Origin: Amycolatopsis deserti
GTDB lineage: Bacteria; Actinomycetota; Actinomycetes; Mycobacteriales; Pseudonocardiaceae
DNA: 64,000 bases
Assembly (NCBI RefSeq): GCF_014653945.1
Contig: NZ_BNAU01000001.1
Span: 1,612,001-1,676,000 of the forward strand
Direction: 5' to 3'
Shown: piece after piece, positions 51,267 to 60,855 of the stretch
Layout of the letters: every line of letters begins with the position of its first letter
Position numbering within the stretch: the stretch's first letter is position 1
Translations under genes and position numbers: made by a program
Notes under the pieces: generated by a model
The model's database searches: none
Told to the model about the DNA's origin: nothing
The model's input: only the letters and a program-made list of their open reading frames with translations

Positions 51267-52659
51267 CTTGACCGATCCCCGTGAGCTGGTCGGCGCGCTG
51301 GTGACCGAACTGCCGGAGTGGCTGCCCACGCAGCGGTGGTTCGCCGGGAAGGACCGCCCGATCACCGCGGTGCGCCCGCTGAGCACGACGGTCCTGATGC
51401 CGGGCGACCCGCTCCTGCTCCACCTCGTCGTCGAGGTGGAGCAGGACGACCGGCGCGAGCCGTACCAGCTCCTCATCGGGAGCCAGGCCCACCTGCCGGA
51501 GTACCTCGGGTCGAGCTGGATCGGCACCGAGAAGGGGCTGCCCTGCTACGAGGCCACCGGCGACGCCGACCTGACGAGCAAGCTGCTCGACCTGGTGGCT
51601 GAACAGGCGCGGATCGGCTCGCTGCGGTTCGCACGCGAACCCGGCACGCAGCTGCGCGGCGGCCTGCGGGCCCGGCCGGTGGGCGCGGAGCAGAGCAACA
51701 CCTCGCTCGTGTTCGGTCACCACTACATCCTCAAGCTGTTCCGCAAGCTCACCCCCGGCGAGAACCCGGACCTGCGGCTGCACCGGGCGCTGCACGGGGT
51801 GGGCTGCAAGCACATCGCCGAGCTGCTCGGCTCGATCACCGGCGACCTCGGTGGCGAGCCGGTCACGATCGGCATGCTGCAGAAGTTCGTGCCCGACGCG
51901 GTGGACGGCTGGGCCATGGCCACCACCAGCGTCCGCGACCTCATGGCCGATCCCGAGCTGCCCCCCGACGAGGTGGGCGGCGATTTCGCCGCGGAGGCGC
52001 AGCGGCTCGGCCAGGCTGTCGCCTCCGTGCACAGCGACCTGCGGCGGGCCCTCGGCGACGAGATCGCCGACGAGGGCGAGTTCGACCGCACGGTCAAGGC
52101 GATGCGGGATCGATTGGACACCGTCAGCCGTGCGGTGCCCCAGCTGGCCGAGTACACCCCCGCGCTGCGCGCCGCGTTCGAGAAGGTGCGTGAGGCCCGC
52201 GGGCCGGTGTCCATGCAGTTCATCCACGGCGATCTGCACCTGGGACAGGTGCTGCGGACCGTCAGCGGGTGGCTGCTGATCGACTTCGAGGGCGAGCCGG
52301 CCGCGCCGGCGGCCGAGCGGGTGGCGCTGCGCTCGCCGTTGCGGGACGTCGCCGGGATGCTGCGCTCGTTCGACTACGCCGCGCACCAGATGCTGATCGG
52401 CCACGACGAGGACGATCCGCGGCTCACCGAGCGGGCGCTGGAGTGGGCGCGGCGCAACCGGTCGGCGTTCTGCGACGGCTACGCCAAGGCCGCGCCGGAG
52501 TCGGTCGGCGACCCGCGGGCGCACGGCGACCTGCTGCGCGCCTTCGAGCTCGACAAGGCCGTCTACGAGGTGGCCTACGAACACGCCAACCGGCCGGAAT
52601 GGCTGACCGTGCCGCTGGCATCCATCGCGAGGATCACCGCAGGAGGCGAACAACCGTGA
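51259..52659 (+). CDS. mak: Maltokinase Mak (Pep2), ATP-dependent
   Basis: A 466-residue kinase making maltose-1-phosphate for GlgE. The N-terminal cystatin-like cap ([14 protein letters not shown]) is typical, as is the ALRG-like hinge [19 protein letters not shown] carrying the ATP-site lysine. The catalytic loop is [12 protein letters not shown] and the metal site LLIDFEGEP. It overlaps treS by eight bases and glgB by four (GTGA), giving strong translational coupling. Confidence 0.94.
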
Positions 52660-54842
52660 ACGCGGTCCCAGCCGAGCTGCCCGAAGCGGCCCCGCCGCCC
52701 GGCGACATCGACCGGCTGCTGGCCGGCTCGCACCACGATCCGCACTCGGTCCTCGGTGTGCACACCGCGGGCGAGTCGGTGGTGGTGCGGGCGCTGCGGC
52801 CGGGCGCGCGCCGGGTGAGCGTGGTCGCCGCCGACCACAAGTCCGACCTCGAACGCGTGGTGGACGGGTTGTGGGCCGGCACGGTGCCCGAGCACCCCGG
52901 CGACTACCGGCTGGAGGTCGACTACGACGGGCACGTGTGCCTGATCGACGACCCGTACCGGTGGCTGCCCACGGTCGGCGAGCTGGACCAGCACCTGATC
53001 GGCGAGGGCAGGCACGAACGGCTGTGGGACGTGCTGGGCGCGCACCCGCGCTCCTACGACACACCCGGCGGGGTCGTCACCGGCACGTCGTTCGCGGTGT
53101 GGGCGCCCACCGCGCGCGGGGTGCGGGTGATCGGCGACTTCAACGGGTGGGACGGCCGGTCGCACCCGATGCGGTCGCTGGGCTCGTCCGGGGTGTGGGA
53201 GCTGTTCATCCCGGGCGTGGAGATCGGGACGCACTACAAGTTCCGCATCCTCGGCGCCGACGGGCAGTGGCACGAGAAGGCCGACCCGATGGCGTTCGCG
53301 ACCGAGAAGCCGCCCGCGACGGCGTCGGTGGTCACCGCGTCGGCCTACGAGTGGTCCGACGACGAATGGCTGGCCCGGCGCGACGCGACGAACTGGGCCA
53401 ACGCGCCGATGAGCGTGTACGAGGTGCACCTCGGCTCGTGGCGGCCCGGCCTGGGCTACCGCGAGCTGGCCGAGGAACTGGCCGACTACGTGCAGGACCT
53501 GGGGTTCACGCACGTCGAGCTGCTGCCGATCGCCGAGCACCCGTTCGGCGGGTCGTGGGGCTACCAGGTCACCTCCTACTTCGCGCCGACCGCGCGGTTC
53601 GGGCACCCGGACGACTTCCGGTTCTTCGTGGACCGGCTGCACCAGCGCGGCATCGGCGTGATCGTGGACTGGGTGCCGGCCCACTTCCCCAAGGACAACT
53701 GGGCGCTGGCGCGGTTCGACGGCACCCCGCTGTACGAGCACGCCGACCCGCGCCGCGGCGAGCAGCCGGACTGGGGCACCTACGTGTTCGACTTCGGCCG
53801 CAACGAGGTGCGCAACTTCCTCGTCGCCAACGCGCTGTTCTGGCTGGAGGAGTACCACCTGGACGGTCTGCGCGTGGACGCGGTCGCCTCGATGCTGTAC
53901 CTGGACTACTCGCGGCCGGAGGGCCAGTGGGTGCCCAACCAGTACGGCGGACGGGAGAACCTGGACGCGGTGCGGTTCCTGCAGGAGCTGAACGCGACCG
54001 TCTACAAGCGACACCCCGGCGTGGTGATGGTCGCCGAGGAGTCGACGGCGTGGCCGGGCGTCACGCGGCCGACGCACCTGGGCGGGCTCGGGTTCGGGTT
54101 CAAGTGGAACATGGGCTGGATGCACGACACGCTGCACTACCTGGCGCACGATCCGGTGCACCGGTCCTACCACCACAACGAGATGACGTTCTCGCTGGTG
54201 TACGCGTGGAGCGAGAACTTCGTGCTGCCGCTGTCGCACGACGAGGTCGTGCACGGCAAGGGTTCGCTGTGGGGCCGGATGCCCGGCGACGACTGGAACA
54301 AGGCGGCCGGGGTGCGGTCGCTGCTGGCGTTCATGTGGGCGCACCCGGGCAAGCAGCTGCTGTTCATGGGCGGCGAGTTCGGGCAGGAGCAGGAGTGGTC
54401 GGAGGAGCGGTCGCTGGACTGGCACCTGCTGGAACAGCCGCTGCACGGCGGGATCCAGAAGCTGATGCGGGACCTGAACTCGGTGTACGCCTCGACGCCG
54501 GCGTTGTTCAGCGCGGACACCACACCGGAGGGCTTCGCGTGGATCGACGCCAACGACTCGGCCGGCAACGTGGTGAGCTTCCTGCGCTTCGGTGAGGACG
54601 GCTCGCGGCTGGCGTGCGTGGCGAACTTCGCGGGCATGCCGCACCACGACTACCGGGTCGGGCTGCCGGTGGCGGGCCGGTGGCGCGAGGTGGTCAACAC
54701 CGACGCGGAGGTCTACGGCGGGTCCGGGGTCGGCAACTACGGCGCCGTGGAGGCCGAACTGGAGCCGTGGCACGGACAGCCGGCGTCGGCGGTGCTGCAG
54801 CTCCCGCCGAACGGGGTGCTCTGGCTGACACCCGAGGAGTGA
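52656..54842 (+). CDS. glgB: 1,4-alpha-glucan branching enzyme GlgB
   Basis: A 728-residue GH13_9 enzyme. The double N-terminal module (N1 domain about 10-105, CBM48 about 110-220) is typical of actinobacterial GlgB. Catalytic regions are [10 protein letters not shown] (nucleophile Asp), [11 protein letters not shown] (acid Glu) and [15 protein letters not shown] (third Asp). GTG 52656 sits in a GTGA overlap with mak and has a strong AGGAGG box nine bases upstream. It completes the GlgE pathway by adding alpha-1,6 branches. A terminator follows directly. Confidence 0.96.
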   Translation: MNAVPAELPEAAPPPGDIDRLLAGSHHDPHSVLGVHTAGESVVVRALRPGARRVSVVAADHKSDLERVVDGLWAGTVPEHPGDYRLEVDYDGHVCLIDDPYRWLPTVGELDQHLIGEGRHERLWDVLGAHPRSYDTPGGVVTGTSFAVWAPTARGVRVIGDFNGWDGRSHPMRSLGSSGVWELFIPGVEIGTHYKFRILGADGQWHEKADPMAFATEKPPATASVVTASAYEWSDDEWLARRDATNWANAPMSVYEVHLGSWRPGLGYRELAEELADYVQDLGFTHVELLPIAEHPFGGSWGYQVTSYFAPTARFGHPDDFRFFVDRLHQRGIGVIVDWVPAHFPKDNWALARFDGTPLYEHADPRRGEQPDWGTYVFDFGRNEVRNFLVANALFWLEEYHLDGLRVDAVASMLYLDYSRPEGQWVPNQYGGRENLDAVRFLQELNATVYKRHPGVVMVAEESTAWPGVTRPTHLGGLGFGFKWNMGWMHDTLHYLAHDPVHRSYHHNEMTFSLVYAWSENFVLPLSHDEVVHGKGSLWGRMPGDDWNKAAGVRSLLAFMWAHPGKQLLFMGGEFGQEQEWSEERSLDWHLLEQPLHGGIQKLMRDLNSVYASTPALFSADTTPEGFAWIDANDSAGNVVSFLRFGEDGSRLACVANFAGMPHHDYRVGLPVAGRWREVVNTDAEVYGGSGVGNYGAVEAELEPWHGQPASAVLQLPPNGVLWLTPEE

Positions 54843-54858
54843 GCACGTTCAGGTGGTA

Positions 54859-54902
54859 ATGGCACGGGGTGCCACTCTCGCGGGAGTGGCACCCCGTGCC
54901 AT
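54859..54902. terminator. Bidirectional terminator between glgB and the TetR gene
   Basis: A perfect 19-bp inverted repeat (ATGGCACGGGGTGCCACTC and its complement) surrounds a six-base loop. It begins 16 bases after the glgB stop, and its right arm ends one base before the converging TetR stop. Confidence 0.88.
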
Positions 54903-54903
54903 C

Positions 54904-55644
54904 TCAGTCGCCGTGGAGCGCCTGGCTGATCTGGCGGACCACTTCGGACAGCGGAGCCGAGGTCTTGAGGACCGCGATCACCGACTCGTCGTCGCCGGCG
55001 TCCGGGCGCGGGGCCGGGGTGTCGGCGAAGGCGTCGATCACCAGGGCGAAGGCCTCCTTGGCGTGGGCGTGGGCGTCCTCGGCCCCGCCGCTGCGCAGCC
55101 ACCGGCGCAGGACGTGGTTGTGCGCGGCCGCGACCGCCGCCGCGGCGACCGAGCCGCGCAGGTCCCACAGCGGGTCGCCGGCGGCCTGGAACCGCGCGCG
55201 CAGGTAGGTCGCGAGCACGCGCTGGTAGCGGTCGACGCTGGCGACCTCCTTGTCCCGCAACGAAGGCACGGTGCGGGTGAGCGCGAACCGCTTGACCGAG
55301 ACGTCCGGGTCGGCGAGGTAGGAGTCCAGCACCAGCCCGACGCCGGCGCACGCCACCTCGAGGGGGTTCTGCCGGTCGTCCGCGGTGGCGAACAGCTGCT
55401 CGATCCGGCCGAGGACCTCCTCGTGGTTCGGGAAGATCGCGTCCTCCTTCGACCGGAAGTACCGGAAGAAGGTGCGCCGCCCCACGCCCGCGGCCGAGGC
55501 GATCTCGTCGACCGTGGTGGCGTCGTACCCCTGCTCGGAGAACTTCTCGATCGCCGCCACGGTGAGGGCGTGGCGCAGCCGCCTGCGCCCCGCGGTGGTC
55601 CTGCCCACCCGCGGTCGCGGCGCGGACCGGGACTCGTCGGACAT
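54904..55644 (-). CDS. TetR family transcriptional regulator
   Basis: A 246-residue regulator with an N-terminal HTH at about residues 28-65 (IEKFSEQGYDATTVDEIASA, GVGRRTFFRYFRSKEDAIF). The C-terminal ligand domain is helical and not assignable to a ligand. It faces a small hypothetical gene across a 123-bp gap that contains a 27-bp palindrome, so autoregulation and control of the divergent gene are likely. No transporter or oxidoreductase sits directly beside it. Confidence 0.9.
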   Translation of the reverse strand: MSDESRSAPRPRVGRTTAGRRRLRHALTVAAIEKFSEQGYDATTVDEIASAAGVGRRTFFRYFRSKEDAIFPNHEEVLGRIEQLFATADDRQNPLEVACAGVGLVLDSYLADPDVSVKRFALTRTVPSLRDKEVASVDRYQRVLATYLRARFQAAGDPLWDLRGSVAAAAVAAAHNHVLRRWLRSGGAEDAHAHAKEAFALVIDAFADTPAPRPDAGDDESVIAVLKTSAPLSEVVRQISQALHGD

Positions 55645-55669
55645 GTGGCCGAACCTAACAGGCCGGACT

Positions 55670-55696
55670 TGCTAAGGGCACGCAGTGCCATTAGCA
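55670..55696. promoter_or_regulatory. Candidate TetR operator
   Basis: TGCTAA-G-GGCAC, three bases, GTGCC-A-TTAGCA form a 27-bp palindrome with a single non-pairing position per arm. It is 26 bp upstream of the TetR ATG and 72 bp before the divergent gene. The size and placement are as expected for a TetR dimer-pair site. Confidence 0.7.
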
Positions 55697-55767
55697 TCAC
55701 ATGTCATCCACCGCCGACTCGGGCACTGCCGCTCTGGTGCCCCGCCTCACCGGGAAGGGGGCTCGTC

Positions 55768-56220
55768 ATGAGCGTCGATCACGACCTGGGCACCAAGCGT
55801 CCGGCCAGCACGCCCGTGGACTACCGCCGCACGTTCGGCTGGCCGGTCCACTGGCAGAACGGCAGCCTGAACTTCGTGATCGGGGCCGGTATCGGCGCGG
55901 TCGCCGTGCCGCGCGCCCGGGCCGAGCAGGTGCTGGAGAACCTGGCGCGCCAGGGGTGCCGCGGGCCCGCGCTGAGCGTGCCCACCAAGCACGGTTCGGT
56001 GGTCATCTTCCTGGTCGAGGCCGACATCCTGGGCAGCGACGCCGAGTTCCTCCCCCGCGACGTACGGGTGCTCACGGCGGGCACGTCGATCCCGATGCCG
56101 GGCACCCACGGCCCCGCCGACCTGGCGCGGTGGATCGTGCCGCCGGACCCGCACCAGCGCTGGCTGCCGAGCCTGACGGCCGTGCTGGCGGCGATCCGCT
56201 CGGCGGGCCGCTACCGCTGA
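55768..56220 (+). CDS. Small conserved hypothetical protein divergent from the TetR regulator
   Basis: A 150-residue soluble protein. Visible features are YRRTFGWPVHWQNG, IGAVAVPRARAEQVLENLARQG, VVIFLVEADILG and WIVPPDPHQRWLPSL. The GWPV and V-P-P-P pattern faintly recalls the N-terminal half of bifunctional primase/polymerase domains, but catalytic residues are not identifiable, so I do not name it so. ATG 55768 has an AAGGGGG box. Its likely regulator is the divergent TetR protein through the palindrome at 55670. Confidence 0.7.
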   Translation: MSVDHDLGTKRPASTPVDYRRTFGWPVHWQNGSLNFVIGAGIGAVAVPRARAEQVLENLARQGCRGPALSVPTKHGSVVIFLVEADILGSDAEFLPRDVRVLTAGTSIPMPGTHGPADLARWIVPPDPHQRWLPSLTAVLAAIRSAGRYR

Positions 56221-56389
56221 CGACGGCGGTAGCGGGCCGCACTCATCGAGGCGGCCCGCACCGCGCTGGGGCAGCCGACTGTCCGATTCCGGCGGCTACC
56301 CCGGGACGCGCCAGGGGCCGCGGCGCGCGGGGCAGACCCTCGCGTCCGCCCCGCTCCGCCCGCACCCCGGGGCAAGGTTCCGGCCACGG

Positions 56390-56754
56390 CCAGTCCCCGG
56401 GACGCAGCGCACCCGCAGCCGCCGTGCCCCAGGGCGGCCTTCCGACGCGGCGGATCCCTGACGCCCCAGTCGAAGCAGCCAGTCCCCTGGACACAGCGCA
56501 CCCGCAGCGGCTCTTGGCCCACCGACGGCCGGAGAACCCTCACCCCGCCTCGGCAGCCACCCCGCGCCAGGGCGATCTTCCGGCGCGGCGGATCCCTGAC
56601 GCCCCACTCGAAGTAGCCAGTCCCCGGGACGCAGCGCACCCGCAGCGGCTCTTGGCCCACCGACGGCCGGAGAACCCTCACCCCGCCTCGGCAGCCACCC
56701 CGCGCCAGGGCGATCTTCCGGCGCGGCGGATCCCTGACACCCCACTCGAAGCAG
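56390..56754. repeat. 138-bp tandem repeat downstream of the FAD-linked oxidase
   Basis: Two near-identical 138-bp units (56479-56616 and 56617-56754; four differences seen) follow an 89-bp partial unit (56390-56478) that lacks 49 internal bases. Each begins CCAGTCCC and ends CTCGAAG(T/C)AG. The internal CCCTCACCCC.CCTCGGC block resembles the last 46 bases of the oxidase gene itself. The rest of the gap 56221-56389 shows no gene. Confidence 0.88.
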
Positions 56755-56757
56755 CCC

Positions 56758-58023
56758 TCACCCCACCTCGGCGGCGGTCCGCGCCGGGGTGATGTTCCGG
56801 TTGCAGCGGAACACATTGCGCGGGTCGTGGCGGGCCTTGAGGGTAGCCAGGCGCTCGTACAAGTCCGGCTCGTACCCCGCGCGGGTCTGCGCCTCGCCCG
56901 CGGTGTCGGCTCCGCCGTACACGAACGCCAGGTTGTGGCCCATCGACCACGGTGCCAACGCCCGCGCCACGCTCGAGTGCACCTCCCGGTCGTCCGGACC
57001 CGAGATCACCCGCACCGCGTAGCGCGCCGCCCGGTGGCCGACCATCGCCTGGCCCGGGCGGCTCATCGCGCCACCCAGGTGGCGGATGTCGACCACCGCG
57101 CCGAGCCCGGCCACCGCGTCCAGCGCCTCCGGCGTCAGCTCACCCAGCAGGTGGTTCGTCGCCCGGTAGGCGTGCGGCTCGTCCGGATCGCTGTGGATCG
57201 ACGGCGTCTCCAGGTACGGCATCGTCCGCACCGTGTCGCGAAGCCGCTCCCCCACCGCGCGCAGCGGAGCCACCAGACGCTCGTCGTGCACCAGCGACGC
57301 CACCCGCACCGACGCGATCCGCCCGGCGGGCGCCGGCACCAGCGTCACCGACGAGGTCACCTCCTCCGGCAGCGACTCCGTCCACTCGCGCCACGCCTCC
57401 AGCACCGGCCCGATCAGCGGTTCGGCGAACACCAGCTGCCCGCCGAACACCGCGGGCACCTCGACCAGATCCACCTCGAGCGCGGTCACCACCCCGAAGT
57501 TCCCGCCGCTGCCGAGCACCGCCCCGAACAGCTCGTCATCCGGCGCCAGCGTGCACAGCACCCCGTCCGCGGTGACGATCTCGACGCACCGCACGTGGTC
57601 GGAGGCGAACCCGAAGCGCCGCCCCAGCAACCCCACTCCCCCGCCGAGCGTGTACCCGACCACCCCGACCGACGGCGACGAGCCGTTCAGCGGCGCCAGC
57701 CCGTGCGCGGCCGCCGCGGCGACGAGCGCACCCGCCCGCACGCCGGCGCCGACCCGGGCGGTCCGGTTCACCGGGTCCACGCGCACGTCCGTCAGGCGCC
57801 GCGTGCTGACGAGCACCCCGCCCTCGGCGGGCACCGACAGCCCGTGTCCCGTGGCCTGCACCGCGACCGGCAGGTCCCGTTCGACGGCGTGGACGACGCC
57901 GAGCCGGACGTCCTCGGCGTCGCGCGCGGGTACGACCACCGCGGGCCGGTGCCGGTAGGCCGTCTGAAAACCGCGGACCTCGTCCTCGTAACCGTCGTCG
58001 TTCCGCGTGAGCATCTCCGTCAT
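56758..58023 (-). CDS. FAD-linked oxidoreductase, berberine-bridge-enzyme type
   Basis: A 421-residue PCMH-type flavoprotein. QATGHGLSV carries the histidine (H60) expected for 8-alpha covalent FAD. The loop that holds the second, cysteinyl FAD link in BBE enzymes (GxCxxVG) reads GSSPSVGVVGYTLGGG, so a single covalent link is predicted. The C-terminal BBE segment is present (YERLATLKARHDPRNVFRCN). Substrates of relatives are sugars, alkaloids or antibiotic intermediates. Start ATG 58023 with GAGG upstream; a longer frame to 58059 lacks support. An IS element lies 95 bp upstream and may have separated the gene from its promoter. Confidence 0.88.
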   Translation of the reverse strand: MTEMLTRNDDGYEDEVRGFQTAYRHRPAVVVPARDAEDVRLGVVHAVERDLPVAVQATGHGLSVPAEGGVLVSTRRLTDVRVDPVNRTARVGAGVRAGALVAAAAAHGLAPLNGSSPSVGVVGYTLGGGVGLLGRRFGFASDHVRCVEIVTADGVLCTLAPDDELFGAVLGSGGNFGVVTALEVDLVEVPAVFGGQLVFAEPLIGPVLEAWREWTESLPEEVTSSVTLVPAPAGRIASVRVASLVHDERLVAPLRAVGERLRDTVRTMPYLETPSIHSDPDEPHAYRATNHLLGELTPEALDAVAGLGAVVDIRHLGGAMSRPGQAMVGHRAARYAVRVISGPDDREVHSSVARALAPWSMGHNLAFVYGGADTAGEAQTRAGYEPDLYERLATLKARHDPRNVFRCNRNITPARTAAEVG

Positions 58024-58117
58024 GACTCCAGCCTCGGCCCAGAGTCTCCAGAAGTCCAAGAGCTGGTGAGTCTGCCGACCAGAAGCGACAGTTATGGTCG
58101 ATGTTCGCGGCGTCGCC

Positions 58118-59080
58118 CTAGATGTGTTGTTCGGTGAGGTTGGTGCTGCGGCTGGCTGGGGTGTTGCCGCCGATGCCGGTGTGGGGTCGGTGGTAGTTGT
58201 ACCAGTGGAGCCAGTCGGGGAAGGCGGCTTGGCGTTGGGTTTCTGAGGTGTAGGGCTGGTGGTAGGCCCATTCGTCGAGCAGAGTGCGGTGGAAGCGTTC
58301 GACCTTTCCGTTCGTTTGGGGCCGCCAGGGGCGGGTGAAGCGGGGTGTGATGTGTAGGTCGGTGCAGGTGGTGTGCCAGGTTGTTTTGCGGTAGGCCCAG
58401 GCGTTGTCGGTCAGCACCCGCTCGATGGTGATGCCGTGGCTGGAGAACCAGGCGTGCGCGCGGCGTAGGAAGGCTGCGCAGGTGGCGGCTTTCTCGTCGG
58501 GCAGGATTTCGGTGTAGGCCAGGCGGGAGTGATCATCCAGGGCGGTGTGGAGACAGAGGTAGCCGCCGCCGGCGGTGCGGACCTGCTTGGCCCGGCCTTG
58601 GGCACGGCCCAGGACCTTGTGCCCACCACCGTCGGGGATGCGGCCGAGTTTCTTGACATCGACGTGGACCAGCTCGCCCGGAGTGGGGCGTTCGTAGCGG
58701 CGAATCGGCTCGCCGGTGGCGCGGTCACACGCGGCCAGCACCGGCACCCCGTGGCGGCGCAGGATCGCATGAGCGGCCGAGGGCGCCACCCCAGCCCGCA
58801 CCGACAGGCGAACCGGGCCGATCTTGTGCTCCTGCCGCAACATCACGACCAGAGCCTCCGCCTCAGGCGACGTGCGGGTCGGGCTGCGATGCGGCCGGCT
58901 GGACCGGTCGTTCATCCCCGCCGGGCCGTGCTGGCGATAACGGCCCACCCAGCGCGCCACAGTGGTGTGACTGACCTGGAACCGCTCCGCTGCCCGACGC
59001 AGCGACCACCCCTGCTCCACGACACACCGGGCAAGCCGCAGCCGGCCCGTCGGGGTCAACGGAGCGTTACGGTGGACCAT
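58118..59080 (-). CDS. IS481 family transposase
   Basis: A 320-residue DDE transposase. An N-terminal HTH of the resolvase/Hin type (GWSLRRAAERFQVSHTTVAR) and a helical linker precede the catalytic core. Catalytic acids sit in LVHVDVKKLG, VLTDNAWAY and TNGKVERFHRTLLDEW; the TALDDHSRLAY block is typical. AGGAGG lies just before ATG 59080. The frame leaves the element at 58123, and the last codon and the TAG stop are supplied by the flanking CTAG target duplication. Confidence 0.95.
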   Translation of the reverse strand: MVHRNAPLTPTGRLRLARCVVEQGWSLRRAAERFQVSHTTVARWVGRYRQHGPAGMNDRSSRPHRSPTRTSPEAEALVVMLRQEHKIGPVRLSVRAGVAPSAAHAILRRHGVPVLAACDRATGEPIRRYERPTPGELVHVDVKKLGRIPDGGGHKVLGRAQGRAKQVRTAGGGYLCLHTALDDHSRLAYTEILPDEKAATCAAFLRRAHAWFSSHGITIERVLTDNAWAYRKTTWHTTCTDLHITPRFTRPWRPQTNGKVERFHRTLLDEWAYHQPYTSETQRQAAFPDWLHWYNYHRPHTGIGGNTPASRSTNLTEQHI

Positions 59081-59198
59081 CGAGGACCTCCTGGTGTTCG
59101 GGTGCAGATGTCGCAATCCACACCGAACCCGGAGGTCCTCACCCATATCAAGATCATCCTCAGCGTGTCAGCCATCACCAACGTCCCCGAACAGCACA
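58123..59198. mobile_element. Complete IS481-family insertion sequence with 6-bp target duplication
   Basis: A 1076-bp element with TG...CA ends and imperfect 23-bp terminal inverted repeats (20 of 23 matching; left end TGTGTTGTTCGG, right end complement TGTGCTGTTCGG). It is flanked by perfect direct repeats CCTAGA at 58117-58122 and 59199-59204. IS481 of Bordetella is known to insert at NCTAGN with a 6-bp duplication, and this fits exactly. It carries one intact transposase gene, so it may still be active. Confidence 0.93.
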
Positions 59199-59199
59199 C

Positions 59200-60759
59200 C
59201 TAGACACCGGGCGGGAGCCGCAACTGCAGCGAAGCGAACAGCCGCACCAGCGGGTCGCCCAGGTCCAGCCCCGCCACCTCCCCCGCCCGCCGCACGCGGT
59301 ACCGCAGCGTGTTCGGGTGCACGTGCAGCTTCGCGGCCGCCGAGCGGACGTCCCCCAGCGCGTCCAGGTACGCCAGCAGCGATGACGCCAGGTCCGGGTG
59401 CCGTGAGCGCAACTCCGTCAGCCGCGGGTCGCGCAGGCGCGGCTGCTCGGCCAGCACCGCGAGCGTCTCGCTGACCAGGACCTGCGACCGGACGTCCGCC
59501 AGGGTCGCCACCTCCAGGTCCAGCCCGCGGGCCATCGCGTCCAGCACCCGGTCCGCCTCCTGCCGCGACACCCCCACGTCCTCCACCCCCGGCACCACGC
59601 GGCCGATCGCCGCCCGCACCGGCGTGCCCGCCGAGGCCACCATCTCGCGCGTGAGCTCCAGCAACGACACCCCGGCCGGCAGGTCGGGCAGGAACACGTA
59701 GGTCCGGTCGCCGAGCTGGGTCACCAGCGCGCTGCGCCGGTAGGCGGCCGCGTGCACCGAGATCACCGCCGCCAGCGCGGACCGCCGCAGCTCCAGCTCC
59801 GTGCGGTCCACCGGCTCGGCCCCGCGCGGCGCGAAGGCCACCACGGCGGCCGGTTTCGCCGGATCGGCCCCGATCTGCCGGGCCACCGACACCGGGTCGC
59901 TGCGCCCCTCGAGCATCCCGGCCAGCAGGTTCTCCCGGAACCGGGCGCCCGCCGCGCTGCGCCGCCGCACCAAGTGCAGCGCCGCCACCCGCGCCGCGCC
60001 GACCAGGGCCTGCTCCGCGCGCGAAGCCAGCGGCGCCGCCCCCTCCTGCACCCAGATCGACCCGAGCGGCCGCCCACCGGCGTGCACCCCGATCGCTAGG
60101 CGCGTGCGGATGCCCAGGTCCGGCCGCTCCTCGATGCGCACGACCTCCTCGGTGGCCCGCAACCGCTGGTAGACGCCCCACTCGTGCAGCATCTTCAGGT
60201 ACGGCGCCGGTCCCTGGCGGCCCAGGATCGACAACCGCCGCAGCTCGTCCACCTCGTCGTCGGACCGCGAGTACGCCAGCACCCGGCTCGCGGTGTCCTC
60301 GATGCTCACGATCCCGCCGGTCAGCGCGGCGATCGTCTGGGCCAGCGAGAACAGGTCGCCGAGCGTCTCACCCGCGTCCTCGTCCGCCTCCCCCCGGGCG
60401 GTCTCCAGCACCCCGCGCACCAGCGCGGCCAGCTGCTCCCACCGCACGTCGGCGGCGACGGCCAGCAACGCGATCCCCGCGTCGGTCGCCGCGTTCCGCA
60501 GCAGCGGCAACGCCGAATCCGACTCCACCTTGACCGCCACCGCGGCCGCGCCCTGCCGCCCGGCGGCGCGGATCAGCGGCACCGCGGCCCGCCCGCGCGC
60601 GCCGATCACCAGCGCCAGGTCACCCGGCCGCAGCTCCGGGGTGTCGTCGGGTTCGAGCACCACGACGTCGGAGATCTCGCCCGTTAGCCCGTCCGGGACG
60701 ACCTCCACCTCGACCAGCGGATCACCGAGCGCGATCAGGACCTGCCGCAGTTGTGCCAC
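59200..60759 (-). CDS. PucR family regulator, probable activator of proline catabolism (PruC/PutR-like)
   Basis: A 519-residue regulator divergent from pruA. Residues about 1-125 match a PucR N-terminal sensory domain (LRQVLIALGDPLVEVEVV, GDLALVIG). The middle holds a GGDEF-like fold, and the last about 60 residues the PucR HTH (RSAAAKLHVHPNTLRYRVRR). In mycobacteria a PucR-type protein controls the pruAB operon. GTG 60759 is chosen because the frame upstream is antisense to pruA. The stop codon TAG lies in the CCTAGA duplication, so the IS inserted precisely at the gene's end without changing the protein. Confidence 0.87.
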   Translation of the reverse strand: MAQLRQVLIALGDPLVEVEVVPDGLTGEISDVVVLEPDDTPELRPGDLALVIGARGRAAVPLIRAAGRQGAAAVAVKVESDSALPLLRNAATDAGIALLAVAADVRWEQLAALVRGVLETARGEADEDAGETLGDLFSLAQTIAALTGGIVSIEDTASRVLAYSRSDDEVDELRRLSILGRQGPAPYLKMLHEWGVYQRLRATEEVVRIEERPDLGIRTRLAIGVHAGGRPLGSIWVQEGAAPLASRAEQALVGAARVAALHLVRRRSAAGARFRENLLAGMLEGRSDPVSVARQIGADPAKPAAVVAFAPRGAEPVDRTELELRRSALAAVISVHAAAYRRSALVTQLGDRTYVFLPDLPAGVSLLELTREMVASAGTPVRAAIGRVVPGVEDVGVSRQEADRVLDAMARGLDLEVATLADVRSQVLVSETLAVLAEQPRLRDPRLTELRSRHPDLASSLLAYLDALGDVRSAAAKLHVHPNTLRYRVRRAGEVAGLDLGDPLVRLFASLQLRLPPGV

Positions 60760-60763
60760 ACAA
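60751..60763. promoter_or_regulatory. Palindrome over the PucR regulator start codon
   Basis: TTGTG, CCA, CACAA is a perfect 13-bp inverted repeat overlapping the GTG start at 60757-60759. It faces the 96-bp divergent gap with pruA. It is a possible autoregulatory site and may mark a leaderless transcript. Confidence 0.4.
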
Positions 60764-60855
60764 CAAACAGTAGTCCCAGAATTAGCCGAACCGACAAAAA
60801 CCAGCGCCCGCGATCTTCCTAGCGTTGAGACATCCGACAACGAGGAGGAGCAGCC

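Noticed and set aside
55768-56220. A primase/polymerase domain in the small hypothetical protein
   Set aside because: Only faint pattern similarity is visible and no catalytic acidic residues could be placed, so it is left as hypothetical.
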